The notes beneath the pieces are model-generated. The model did no database searches, was not told where the DNA came from, and worked only from the letters and a program-made list of their open reading frames with translations. DNA of 64,000 nucleotides, taken from Fibrobacterota bacterium. Its GTDB lineage: Bacteria > Fibrobacterota > Chitinivibrionia > Chitinivibrionales > FEN-1185. The translations under genes were made by a program, and so were the position numbers. Positions within the stretch are counted from its first letter, which is position 1. Each line of letters begins with the position of its first letter. Location: positions 205,542 through 269,541 of the forward strand of contig PLWQ01000012.1 in NCBI GenBank assembly GCA_003165595.1, read 5' to 3'. Below, piece after piece: positions 19,773 through 28,326 of the stretch.

Positions 19773-20453
19773 TCAATCGCCAAAAATCACCTTTTTTTCC
19801 AAGATTCCCACCCCGTAGGTCGAGATATATACGCCGGATTTCCTGATTGAGACTTTGTCAATACGCCGGCCGGATAGGTCGTAGAGCTTCATTGACGAAG
19901 ACGCCTTGCCAGAAACAACAATCTTTGATCGAATTGGGGACTTTGTTCCGCCACTAATCCTTGGCCCGATCAATACAACAGAGTCCCTGGCACCATTGTT
20001 GGGTACAAAAATAGCCTTGAGAATACATTGGTCATTGTAGCTGTTGGCTTGAACACCAACACAACCAAGGCATTCACCGACCTGAACATTTTTCAACATT
20101 AGTGAATCGTGAGGAGCAATTGTAAGATAACTCGAATAACACCCCCACACTTTTGTTGCGATGTAAACACTGTCAGTTGTTGTTTTCAAAGGCGAAATAA
20201 CATCCACGCAAAAGGCGACATGGGCAGGGTCCTGAAACGCTATATCACTGCAAATTACAAGTGGTGATAATTTGTAGATGTAAATAGAGTCAACATAGAC
20301 GGTTTCAATGGCGCTCGTATTTTTGATGGTAAAGCACGCTGTCGTGTCACCCTGGGGACCTGCGGAAAAAACCGTATCAACGTTGATTTCAATTCCCCAG
20401 CATTGCCAGGCGAGCGCCAAGGAAAGGAAAGGCCATAAGCAACCTATTTTCAT
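19773..20453 (-). CDS. Secreted protein with C-terminal sorting domain
   Basis: A 226-residue protein: signal peptide (residues 1-20, LSLALAWQCWG), a beta-rich domain with several cysteines, and a C-terminal tail SMKLYDLSGRRIDKVSIR followed by a SGVYIS segment. That tail is the pattern of type IX secretion or FlgD-like sorting domains (LYDLSGR, GxY). The body resembles immunoglobulin-like repeats with abnormal cysteine pairs. Function unknown; it is likely exported and surface-attached. No gene lies next to it on the same strand. Confidence 0.65.
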   Translation of the reverse strand: MKIGCLWPFLSLALAWQCWGIEINVDTVFSAGPQGDTTACFTIKNTSAIETVYVDSIYIYKLSPLVICSDIAFQDPAHVAFCVDVISPLKTTTDSVYIATKVWGCYSSYLTIAPHDSLMLKNVQVGECLGCVGVQANSYNDQCILKAIFVPNNGARDSVVLIGPRISGGTKSPIRSKIVVSGKASSSMKLYDLSGRRIDKVSIRKSGVYISTYGVGILEKKVIFGD

Positions 20454-20477
20454 GGTTACACCTTTGTAACGAATGGA

Positions 20478-20507
20478 ATATCACCCGCTAGAATAATATA
20501 CTGTCAA
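20478..20507 (-). promoter_or_regulatory. Possible promoter of the secreted-protein gene
   Basis: On the minus strand a consensus TTGACA (20502-20507) is followed after 18 bases by TGATAT (20478-20483), about 25 bases before the ATG at 20453. The -35 box is perfect, the -10 only fair. Confidence 0.4.
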
Positions 20508-20585
20508 CCCCGTGCTTTACAACCCCCTTCGACAGAAAGTGTTTTCTGCCAGAAACCACCCGCTCCCTCCCTGCCGAGCACACGC

Positions 20586-20620
20586 ACAAAAAAACAAGGC
20601 ATCCTTTCGGATGCCTTGTT
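20586..20620 (-). terminator. Rho-independent terminator
   Basis: A perfect 12-base stem (aacaaggcatcc) with a 4-base loop at 20593-20620, followed on the minus strand by a run of T. It terminates minus-strand transcription, that is, the transcript of the decayed gene at 20643-20786. Confidence 0.85.
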
Positions 20621-20642
20621 TGCCGAACCGATAAAGAAAAAC

Positions 20643-20786
20643 CTACCGTACCAGCAGAACCTGCCTCACAAAGGATCCGCCGTTCACGTCAAGTCGGACG
20701 AAGCAAATCCCGTTGCTCAATTCCTGACCCTATCCATGAGGCGCATTTGCCGATTTTCACGGAAAACTTGGCTCTTTTCTCGCCTC
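20643..20786 (-). pseudogene. Remnant of a secreted-protein gene (C-terminal sorting tail)
   Basis: Reading the minus strand gives, in one frame, SNGICFVRLDVNGGSFVRQV and a short end, then a stop at 20643. This is a typical C-terminal sorting or FlgD-like tail (LSNGxYFVRL). The preceding part of the domain (RQMRLMDRVRN) is in a different frame and runs into a stop, so there is a frameshift. No 5' part of the gene remains before recC. The tail still has its terminator. It is the relic of a deleted gene. Confidence 0.6.
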
Positions 20787-20882
20787 ATGACGTGCGATCC
20801 TCAGTATGTACCCCGGTATGTATATTGAATATTCGTAACGGCCGGGAAACGGACTCAATTCCACTCTTTGGATTGCCCTAGG

Positions 20883-23800
20883 ATGCTCAACCTTCATTTT
20901 GCCCCTTCCGCAAACCTTCTGGTCCCCGAACTGCTCATGCGAATTCGTTCCGTTTGGACCGACCCCTTTTGCCCGCCCAAGCTCCTTGTGCCAAGCCCTG
21001 CACTCGGTAAATGGCTGCACCTCCGCCTGGCGGATTGCGATGTCCCGGATAAAAACGGACGTGCGCTTGCGTTGGGGTGTACCGCCAACCTTGAGATGCT
21101 TACGCTTGAACGCTTTCTATGGAACGTACTTGCACCATCGGATAACATGCGGCGCATGGATGTGGCGGTGATGCGGCAGGTGATTTGCGCATTATTGACG
21201 CCCGGATTGATTTCGGAGAGCTCCTACAAATCGGTCAGAGCATACCTCACGCAACCGGACGCGACCATTGACCCGGTCAAACGGATTCAACTGGCGTCCC
21301 AAATTGCGCGCCAGTTCCAGGAATACGAGTTCAACCGGCCAAGCGTGTGGGACGACGCCGTTCGCTGGTGGCGGCTCGACGGTATTGACGCCACATGGCT
21401 CAAGAACCGGATGTATTCCGGCGACGACACCGGCAATGAGCTCTGGCAGAAAGACCTCTACTGCAGAACGCTCAATTATTTCGGCAATGGCGGCGCATCC
21501 GATACTATCCGCCATATTTCTCTGCCTCACCTCTATCGGCTCCGGCGCGAAAAGGGAATGGAAAACGGTACAGCATGGACAGTGTCTCCGGACAACATCT
21601 TCCTTTTCGGGGTATCAAAGGTCAGCCATTTTCACCGGAATACGCTCGTGGAAATTTCCCAGATGCCCGGGATGGAAATGCATGTGTTTCTTACCAATCC
21701 CTGCGCCGAATTCTGGGAGGATGTTGACACACGGCGAAACCGCGGCAGACTTCGCCGGGCATGGAAAAGTGATTCCGAAAAAGAGGACGCAGGCATTGCT
21801 CCCCGAAGTCCGGACGATTACAGGAAGGAGGAACTGAGGGATATCGCCCAACCGCCGCCCTCCCGCGACCATTCGCTGCTCGAGCTGTGGGGAAATGCCG
21901 GTAAAGCGAACATCTTTCTCTGGTGTGCGAGGGCGCAGTGGAATTTCGAATATTATGGTCCCGGCTGGGTAGACAAAGAAGACAATCCCGGCTCATTGCT
22001 TAGGGCAATCCAGTATTCGCTCCTGCGATGTCACGATGAACTCGCATACTTCCAAAAGGCCGACGCATCACTCCTGGTACTTGCCTGCCCTGATCCGGCG
22101 CGCGAAGTTGAGGAACTGCGGGAGCACGTCCTCGACCTGGTGAAAAGCAACACTGTTGGGCATTTGAATGACATCGTCGTCTATCTTCCCGACCCCGGCA
22201 CCTATGTGTCGCATATCCACCGGGTTTTCGGATCACTACCGCAAAGTGACCCCGGATACATTCCCTACTCGGTACTGGCCGCGCCGGGCAGCGACAGCCT
22301 TTTTGCGCAGGGTATGAGCACACTCCTGGAAATTCTCGAAGGACGTTTTGACCGGGCCCGCATTTTCGTTCTCCTGCGCAACCCGATTGCCCAATGCGCT
22401 CGGAAGATTTTTCCCGAGGATGTCGTCGTCTGGGAAGGGTGGGCGGAAGAACTCGGCATCTTCCGCGGCTACAACCGCCAGCACCGCCGGCACATGGGTG
22501 ATCTCGGGCAAACCGCTACCGATGCCCACACCTTCGAATTCGGTATGGCACGGTTGCTTCTTGGTAATCTGGCCGCTGGTCCGGTTGACATGAAATATAG
22601 GATACCTGCAGCCGACGGCGAACCGCCGACAGTGCCCGTTCCCGCGTTCCGGGATTTCGACACCTCCGACGCCGACAGCGTTGAAACCTTCTGCAGCCAG
22701 GTTGAGGACCTGTACAAAGCCGCCGAGCTGCTGGTCGCGCAGAAGTCGTTGTCTGCATCTGTTGATATCATCACCGGGCTGGTGTGGGACTGGTTCGGTA
22801 CTGTTCCGGACGACAAGACGGGCACTATGGCTGCCGAAGGCAGGGTACGCAATGATTTTCTCGAAGCAATTTCTGCAATTAAAATGCAGGACGAGATTGC
22901 AAATCGAGGCGAAGGGGCCGGGCTCAAGGAATTCCTTGCCTTGGTGAGCGCGTGCTTGCCTCAAGAACTTCCCGCAGGATCAAGGGCATGGACCGGCGGC
23001 ATCACGTTTGTTCCCCTGCGACCGGCAATGATTGTTCCGCACAGGGTGATTTTCGCGCTGGGGCTTGACGCAACGGCATTTCCCGGCACAAACGACAAAC
23101 CCGGATGGGATCTGCTGTCTCAAAAACGCATTGTGGGAGATTCGGATCCTGTTCGCGATAACCGCTTTGCATTCCTCGAGCTGTTGCATGCGGCGCAGGA
23201 ACGCCTTATTCTCTCTTTCCGCGCGCGCAACATGCAGAAAGAAGAGGAACTGCAGCCGTCAAGCGTCATCCTTGAGCTGGAGTCGTATCTCAAGGCTCAA
23301 GGATTAATGGCACAGACGGGCGCCTCGAATGAGGATCGCTGCACGATACGGCGCAACATCCCATGGATTGTCCGCGAGTCCCTGGATGAACTTTTGACAA
23401 CGGAACGCTCCGCGGGAAGCTGGGACCCTTCCGAAGTCCGCCTTGCCCGCATTGAGCGGCAGGCCGGGGCGCATAAGGCAAAATACCGCTATGGAACCGC
23501 TATCGTGACAAAGGAGAATACCTCGCAGGATCGTCTGCGCACCACCATTAACGACCTGCGCACGTTTTTTGCCAACCCCCTTGAATACCACCTGTCAAGA
23601 ACGCTGGGCATCGAGATCGACCAACGGCCTGCCACCATGGGCGCTACCGACGAGCCGCTGCAGTCTGGCCCGCTGGAAATGTCCATTTTGCAGAAAGCAA
23701 TCTGGACCGAACTGCTTCTCCTGGTTTTCCCGGAGGATCAAAAGGGCGCCTGTACCGACCCGGCCTCCCTGGGTGACAAGGCGGAAGAAGTCGCCCGAGA

Positions 23801-24569
23801 GGTTCACGCCAGGTACGTTGTGAACGGCGGCTCACCCGAGGCCCAGCTTTGCACAATGGAGGAGCGGTTTCTTATCAACTGGGCGCGCGATTGCGCGGCC
23901 GCCACCCTGGATTTACGCACCACGTTCGGCAACCATGCAATGGTTCGGAACGTCGACGTGTCGCTTAAGCGGCCGGGGGTGGCCGGTCAATTGACGGTTG
24001 ACATGGAAACCGGCAGTGAATGCATTGTTGAGTGCAGGCATGGAATGACGCTTGTGCCGCGCGGCGGCACGGGAGAGATCGGCATTCTCAGCATCAAGAA
24101 AGAAGGGAAAGCGTACGAAAATCCGGACCTCTGGTTGGCCGGAGCCATACAATGGCTCGCCGACGCCAAAATCGGCTCGCGCTTCGACATCACGCTTGTC
24201 CAGTTGAACCGCGGGGATGGGAAGACGACGTTTGCCAGAATGAAAAAGCAATGCGCCGGCCGCCGTGATGTGGAACACTGGCTTCGCGGTTTGATCCGGT
24301 CGATGCTGATCGAGCGCTGCTGCGATCACCTCCCATTCGCAATAGTCCAGGAACTGTGCGAACGGGGCAACGACAACAAACTCGATTTGACCAAATTGAC
24401 CAGAGATAACATCGAGGACCAACTCGCCAGGGAACATCCCCCTTATCATTGCTACCTGGAGGCCTTTGCGCTCGTGGATGCGCGCATCCCGGAGGTAGGT
24501 AACGAAGAATTGCAAGAGCGCGCACGCGCACGCTTCGGGCCGATGCTGGAGGGTTGGATCCATGAGTAA
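20883..24569 (+). CDS. recC: Exodeoxyribonuclease V subunit gamma (RecC)
   Basis: A protein of about 1228 residues that, with RecB and RecD, resects double-strand breaks and loads RecA. The N-terminal motif (LVPSPALGKWLHLRLAD), the SPDNIFLFGVSKVSHFH segment near residue 240 and the MIVPHRVIFALGLDATAFP segment near residue 715 are typical of RecC. It has no intact helicase motifs, as expected for this inactive paralogue, which reads Chi in E. coli. An ATG at 20883 is chosen; a TTG at 20868 gives five more residues. Neither has a strong ribosome site. The stop overlaps recB by eight bases. Confidence 0.9.
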   Translation: MLNLHFAPSANLLVPELLMRIRSVWTDPFCPPKLLVPSPALGKWLHLRLADCDVPDKNGRALALGCTANLEMLTLERFLWNVLAPSDNMRRMDVAVMRQVICALLTPGLISESSYKSVRAYLTQPDATIDPVKRIQLASQIARQFQEYEFNRPSVWDDAVRWWRLDGIDATWLKNRMYSGDDTGNELWQKDLYCRTLNYFGNGGASDTIRHISLPHLYRLRREKGMENGTAWTVSPDNIFLFGVSKVSHFHRNTLVEISQMPGMEMHVFLTNPCAEFWEDVDTRRNRGRLRRAWKSDSEKEDAGIAPRSPDDYRKEELRDIAQPPPSRDHSLLELWGNAGKANIFLWCARAQWNFEYYGPGWVDKEDNPGSLLRAIQYSLLRCHDELAYFQKADASLLVLACPDPAREVEELREHVLDLVKSNTVGHLNDIVVYLPDPGTYVSHIHRVFGSLPQSDPGYIPYSVLAAPGSDSLFAQGMSTLLEILEGRFDRARIFVLLRNPIAQCARKIFPEDVVVWEGWAEELGIFRGYNRQHRRHMGDLGQTATDAHTFEFGMARLLLGNLAAGPVDMKYRIPAADGEPPTVPVPAFRDFDTSDADSVETFCSQVEDLYKAAELLVAQKSLSASVDIITGLVWDWFGTVPDDKTGTMAAEGRVRNDFLEAISAIKMQDEIANRGEGAGLKEFLALVSACLPQELPAGSRAWTGGITFVPLRPAMIVPHRVIFALGLDATAFPGTNDKPGWDLLSQKRIVGDSDPVRDNRFAFLELLHAAQERLILSFRARNMQKEEELQPSSVILELESYLKAQGLMAQTGASNEDRCTIRRNIPWIVRESLDELLTTERSAGSWDPSEVRLARIERQAGAHKAKYRYGTAIVTKENTSQDRLRTTINDLRTFFANPLEYHLSRTLGIEIDQRPATMGATDEPLQSGPLEMSILQKAIWTELLLLVFPEDQKGACTDPASLGDKAEEVAREVHARYVVNGGSPEAQLCTMEERFLINWARDCAAATLDLRTTFGNHAMVRNVDVSLKRPGVAGQLTVDMETGSECIVECRHGMTLVPRGGTGEIGILSIKKEGKAYENPDLWLAGAIQWLADAKIGSRFDITLVQLNRGDGKTTFARMKKQCAGRRDVEHWLRGLIRSMLIERCCDHLPFAIVQELCERGNDNKLDLTKLTRDNIEDQLAREHPPYHCYLEAFALVDARIPEVGNEELQERARARFGPMLEGWIHE

Positions 24570-27500
24570 CGTCATCATCATTGCGAAACCGGAGGATATC
24601 GACCTCGGCCGCCACGGCGTGATCGAAGCCCACGCTGGTACAGGCAAGACCTATACCATCGTGGAAATGGTGCTGAGGATTCTCGAACAGACCGTTACGG
24701 ACGAGAAACATGCCGAACGCTCCGTGCACATTCGGGAAGTTCTGCTGGTCACCTTCACGGAAAAAGCCGCCGGAGATCTCAGGAAACGGATCCGGGAAGG
24801 GCTGGAGAACCGGATACGGACGTTTCACAAAGACAGCACGGAAACAGGCACCGAGTTGAGGAAGCACCTCGAAGACTGCCTCAATAACATCCACGAGTCC
24901 TTTATCGGCACCATTCACGGAGTGTGCCTGCGCCTGCTCCAGACGTGGCCGTTCGAAACCGGCGTGCATTTCAAAACGGAGATCGCGGATGACTCCGAAG
25001 GGCTGGCGGAGGCACTGCGGGCATCAATGCGCTCCGACTGGCAGGACCCGGACAACAAGATTATCTGGGCTTTGGAGCGCATGCAGGAACAGGGAATGCG
25101 GCTGGAGGAAGAGCACTTCACCCTTGTCACCAAAATTGCGGAGCAACTTCTTGACAAAGACAATACAGTCCTTGACAGGAGAACATGCGGGAATTTCAGG
25201 TTGACAGGCCTCGTGCAACTATTTGAAAAGGAATGCCGCGCTTCCCTTCCCGAATTCATGGGCTCTGTAGAGAGGCTCCAAAAATTCCTCGACGGCTTTG
25301 CTCCCCCCGATGCTTTTCATGAGAATGCAAAAATCGCCATCACCTCTGTCAAAGCCTGGGCAGAACAAATCATTGCCGGAACACTGCCGATTAATGTAAA
25401 GACCGTGGCCTCTCTTTCCAAATACAAAAAGCCTGACAAAAACGGAGTATTGAGATCCACCAACATTTGTGACGCCGTGTTTAAGAAAACAAGGCCCGGC
25501 TACGAACTGGACTGTTTATTGCAGACGGTACAGAGTCACCGGTGCATCACGTCATTATGCACAATCCGCAACGCCCTTTGTCTCACCCTGCTCTGTGACG
25601 CCGCAGAACTTCTCCGCGACCGGTGGATCCGCACAAAACAGGAAAAAGGCCTTATCTCTTTTCAAGACATGCTCCGCCTGATGCACAACGCGGTAACCGA
25701 CAATCCCGTTTTCTGCGCCAAACTTCGCCAGCGGCTGCGCTTCGGCATCATCGACGAGTTTCAGGACACAAGCATGCTGCAATGGGGAATTTTCAACCGA
25801 ATATTCCTTGAAACGCCGGACGAAAACGGTCCGAGGCTTTTTATCGTCGGCGATCCCAAACAGTCGATTTACTCATTCCAGGGCGCCGATGTGCAAAGCT
25901 ATCTTGACGCGAAAATCGCCATTGAAAAGAAGAAAGGCCAGGTGTATGGCCTGATAAACAACTACCGGTCCCTTCCCGAAACTATTGACGGATGCAATAC
26001 AATTTTCAAAAGGGATACGGACGGCGAAGACTGGTTTGCATTTGACGAAACTGCTGCGGGAGAGGAAAAGATATCGTATCCTTCCGAGGGTGAAGGCGGC
26101 GCGCTCGCGCAGGCTCCGGCGGAGCGCACGCACAAGCCCAACCACCGGTTACAGGACAAGCCGGTGCAAATCATGGATTTCACGGGAAACGCAGCCCAAC
26201 GGCGTCCCGCCATGGCCGCGCGGGCAAGCACGGTCATCAGATCCCTTAAGGGAAAAACCATTTCGATTCCGAAAGGAACGGGTTGGGCGGACATCACTCT
26301 CGATTACAAGGATTTTGCGGTCATCGTTGAATCACACACCCTTGCCGGATTTTTTCTGGAACAATTCCAGAAGGGCGGCATCCCTGCTGTCAAGTACAAG
26401 ATGGAAGGCGTGTTCCAATCGCCCCTGGCGCTGGACCTGCATGCGCTGCTTCGCGCGATCATCCGTCCCACCGGCGAGGGGGCACCCCGGCTTGCCGCCC
26501 TGCTTACAAGGTTTTTCAATCGCCATCCGGGTACGGTCGATCCGGAAAAGGACCTTGAACCCTGTTTGAATCCCTTCGGGAATTGTGGACATGGCGACGC
26601 CTGCATCTCACACGCATTGGAGGAATGGACCTATCTCACGTCAAGGCATCTCTGGTCCCGTCTTTTTAGAAGCATTCTTGAACGTACGTCGATACGCGAG
26701 CGGCTTGTCCGCCTTGCGGACGGGCAGCGCCATTTGGCCGATCTTCGGCAGGTGAGCGACTATTGCCTCGAAAAGCTGTATCGCGGCAACTTGAGCCTCG
26801 AACAGCTTGTGGAGCACCTGGGCCGGTTGCTTGCGGAAGAAGAATCCGCGGGCCGGGACAAGAACCTGTTTATGCTTTCGACAGACAAATCGAGCGTGCG
26901 GGTGCTCACCATGCATGCCGCAAAGGGGCTGGAGTTTCCTGTTGTCTTCGTGGCAACCCTGGGTTCCAGGAATGTTCGCAGCGGAGCGAATGCGCTCTCC
27001 TGGGTGGGAGACGATCGAAAGAGTCATGTTGTCCCCTATTTGAAAATTGAAGAGACCAGGATTCCTTCGGCCGGACAAATCACGCCTCACGACAGAATCC
27101 TGACCCAGGCAATGCGGGAGCGCAGGCGCCTTCTTTATGTTGCGCTTACCCGGGCGCAGGCAATGCTGTTTGTGCCTGCGCACCTCAGGGAATTCAAAAT
27201 GAGCGGCAACGGCGATCTCGCCGGATACGAACTCCTCGACAACAAACAAAGATCCGACAACGACCTCACTCCCCGCCTTCTCCGGCTGTTCAATAAACCA
27301 AGTGCCGACAGGATGAATATCGCACTGTTTGATCATAACCGCTGGAACGGCGGCCCCGCCCAAGCGACCAACGAGACCGACGACCATCTTGACCCTGCGT
27401 GGGCAATTCCGTCCGAAGCCCGAAAGGCTTCGGACGGAATTGCAAAACAGATTCAGGCGCTCAACCTGCACGGTCGAATCTCTTGGCAGACAAGTTATTC

Positions 27501-28308
27501 GGAGCTCAGCCGCGAAGCCGATTCCGACCGCGCCATTGACCACAGCGATGAAGGAAACGAAGCCCCTGGAGACAAGTTCAGGCAGCGCCCTCTCCTTCCG
27601 GGCGGCGCACAGACCGGAGATGCGCTTCATTTGGCACTCGAGGAGATCGTGAGTGCGGAGGACATCAAGACGGTGCTGTGCGACAGGCATTCCGTTAATT
27701 CCATTGTCGAAAAGTATCTGGACCGCAACGGGGTTCTCAATGGCCTTCGGCATGAAACCGAACGGAACAAGGCTATTGACGCCGGTGTTGATTATGTCAA
27801 TGGCGCGTTGACAACGTCCCTGCCGCTTCCCGAAGGAGGGACTGTTGCAATTGGCGACCTTGCACGCTCGGCGTGTATTCCGGAAATGGAGTTCTTCCTC
27901 GGCGTTTCTCCGCACTGGGTTCACGGGTTTATGGACCTGGTGTTCCGGCTTGAAAACAAGAATGCGAAACACCCGTGGCACTATTTCGTGCTGGACTGGA
28001 AAAGCGACCAACTCGATGCGTTCGACCCGCAGAATGTAAAAGCCTGCATCGAGGAGCGCCACTACGACCTTCAGTCGAAAATCTACTGCCATGCTCTCGA
28101 CACCTATCTCAAAGGATTGCTGGGAGAGACGTATGATCCGGGCAAGAACCTTGGAGGGGCCGTGTATGTGTTTCTGAGAAGTTTTGACGCCCGGCTGCAC
28201 GAGGGTCAATGCCATGTGTGGACAAGGTCGGCGGATCCGGAAGAAGACTCGAAGTTTGCAAAAGATCAAATACACGACCTGATCATAAAGAAATCCGGCC
28301 GCGCTTGA
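24562..28308 (+). CDS. recB: Exodeoxyribonuclease V subunit beta (RecB helicase-nuclease)
   Basis: A 1248-residue UvrD-type helicase with a C-terminal nuclease domain. Walker A is EAHAGTGKTYT at residues 22-32, Walker B is IIDEFQDTS at about residue 395, and helicase motifs continue with VGDPKQSIYSFQGAD and VLTMHAAKGLEFPVVFV. The nuclease active site is LDWKSDQLDAF near residue 1142, the Asp-x-Lys motif of the RecB nuclease family. It moves 3' to 5' in RecBCD. A perfect 18-bp inverted repeat lies at 27403-27443 between the helicase and nuclease domains. Confidence 0.93.
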   Translation: MSNVIIIAKPEDIDLGRHGVIEAHAGTGKTYTIVEMVLRILEQTVTDEKHAERSVHIREVLLVTFTEKAAGDLRKRIREGLENRIRTFHKDSTETGTELRKHLEDCLNNIHESFIGTIHGVCLRLLQTWPFETGVHFKTEIADDSEGLAEALRASMRSDWQDPDNKIIWALERMQEQGMRLEEEHFTLVTKIAEQLLDKDNTVLDRRTCGNFRLTGLVQLFEKECRASLPEFMGSVERLQKFLDGFAPPDAFHENAKIAITSVKAWAEQIIAGTLPINVKTVASLSKYKKPDKNGVLRSTNICDAVFKKTRPGYELDCLLQTVQSHRCITSLCTIRNALCLTLLCDAAELLRDRWIRTKQEKGLISFQDMLRLMHNAVTDNPVFCAKLRQRLRFGIIDEFQDTSMLQWGIFNRIFLETPDENGPRLFIVGDPKQSIYSFQGADVQSYLDAKIAIEKKKGQVYGLINNYRSLPETIDGCNTIFKRDTDGEDWFAFDETAAGEEKISYPSEGEGGALAQAPAERTHKPNHRLQDKPVQIMDFTGNAAQRRPAMAARASTVIRSLKGKTISIPKGTGWADITLDYKDFAVIVESHTLAGFFLEQFQKGGIPAVKYKMEGVFQSPLALDLHALLRAIIRPTGEGAPRLAALLTRFFNRHPGTVDPEKDLEPCLNPFGNCGHGDACISHALEEWTYLTSRHLWSRLFRSILERTSIRERLVRLADGQRHLADLRQVSDYCLEKLYRGNLSLEQLVEHLGRLLAEEESAGRDKNLFMLSTDKSSVRVLTMHAAKGLEFPVVFVATLGSRNVRSGANALSWVGDDRKSHVVPYLKIEETRIPSAGQITPHDRILTQAMRERRRLLYVALTRAQAMLFVPAHLREFKMSGNGDLAGYELLDNKQRSDNDLTPRLLRLFNKPSADRMNIALFDHNRWNGGPAQATNETDDHLDPAWAIPSEARKASDGIAKQIQALNLHGRISWQTSYSELSREADSDRAIDHSDEGNEAPGDKFRQRPLLPGGAQTGDALHLALEEIVSAEDIKTVLCDRHSVNSIVEKYLDRNGVLNGLRHETERNKAIDAGVDYVNGALTTSLPLPEGGTVAIGDLARSACIPEMEFFLGVSPHWVHGFMDLVFRLENKNAKHPWHYFVLDWKSDQLDAFDPQNVKACIEERHYDLQSKIYCHALDTYLKGLLGETYDPGKNLGGAVYVFLRSFDARLHEGQCHVWTRSADPEEDSKFAKDQIHDLIIKKSGRA
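27403..27443. repeat. Perfect 18-bp inverted repeat inside recB
   Basis: Arms of 18 bases (27403-27420 and 27426-27443) flank a five-base loop, cgaaa. The insertion is in frame and encodes AIPSEARKASDGIAK near residue 947, in the linker between helicase and nuclease domains. The inner ccgaagc/gcttcgg stem is the same as in the dispersed repeat at 14688, 45846 and 52332. Confidence 0.85.
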
Positions 28309-28326
28309 CATAAGTGGGGACGCACG

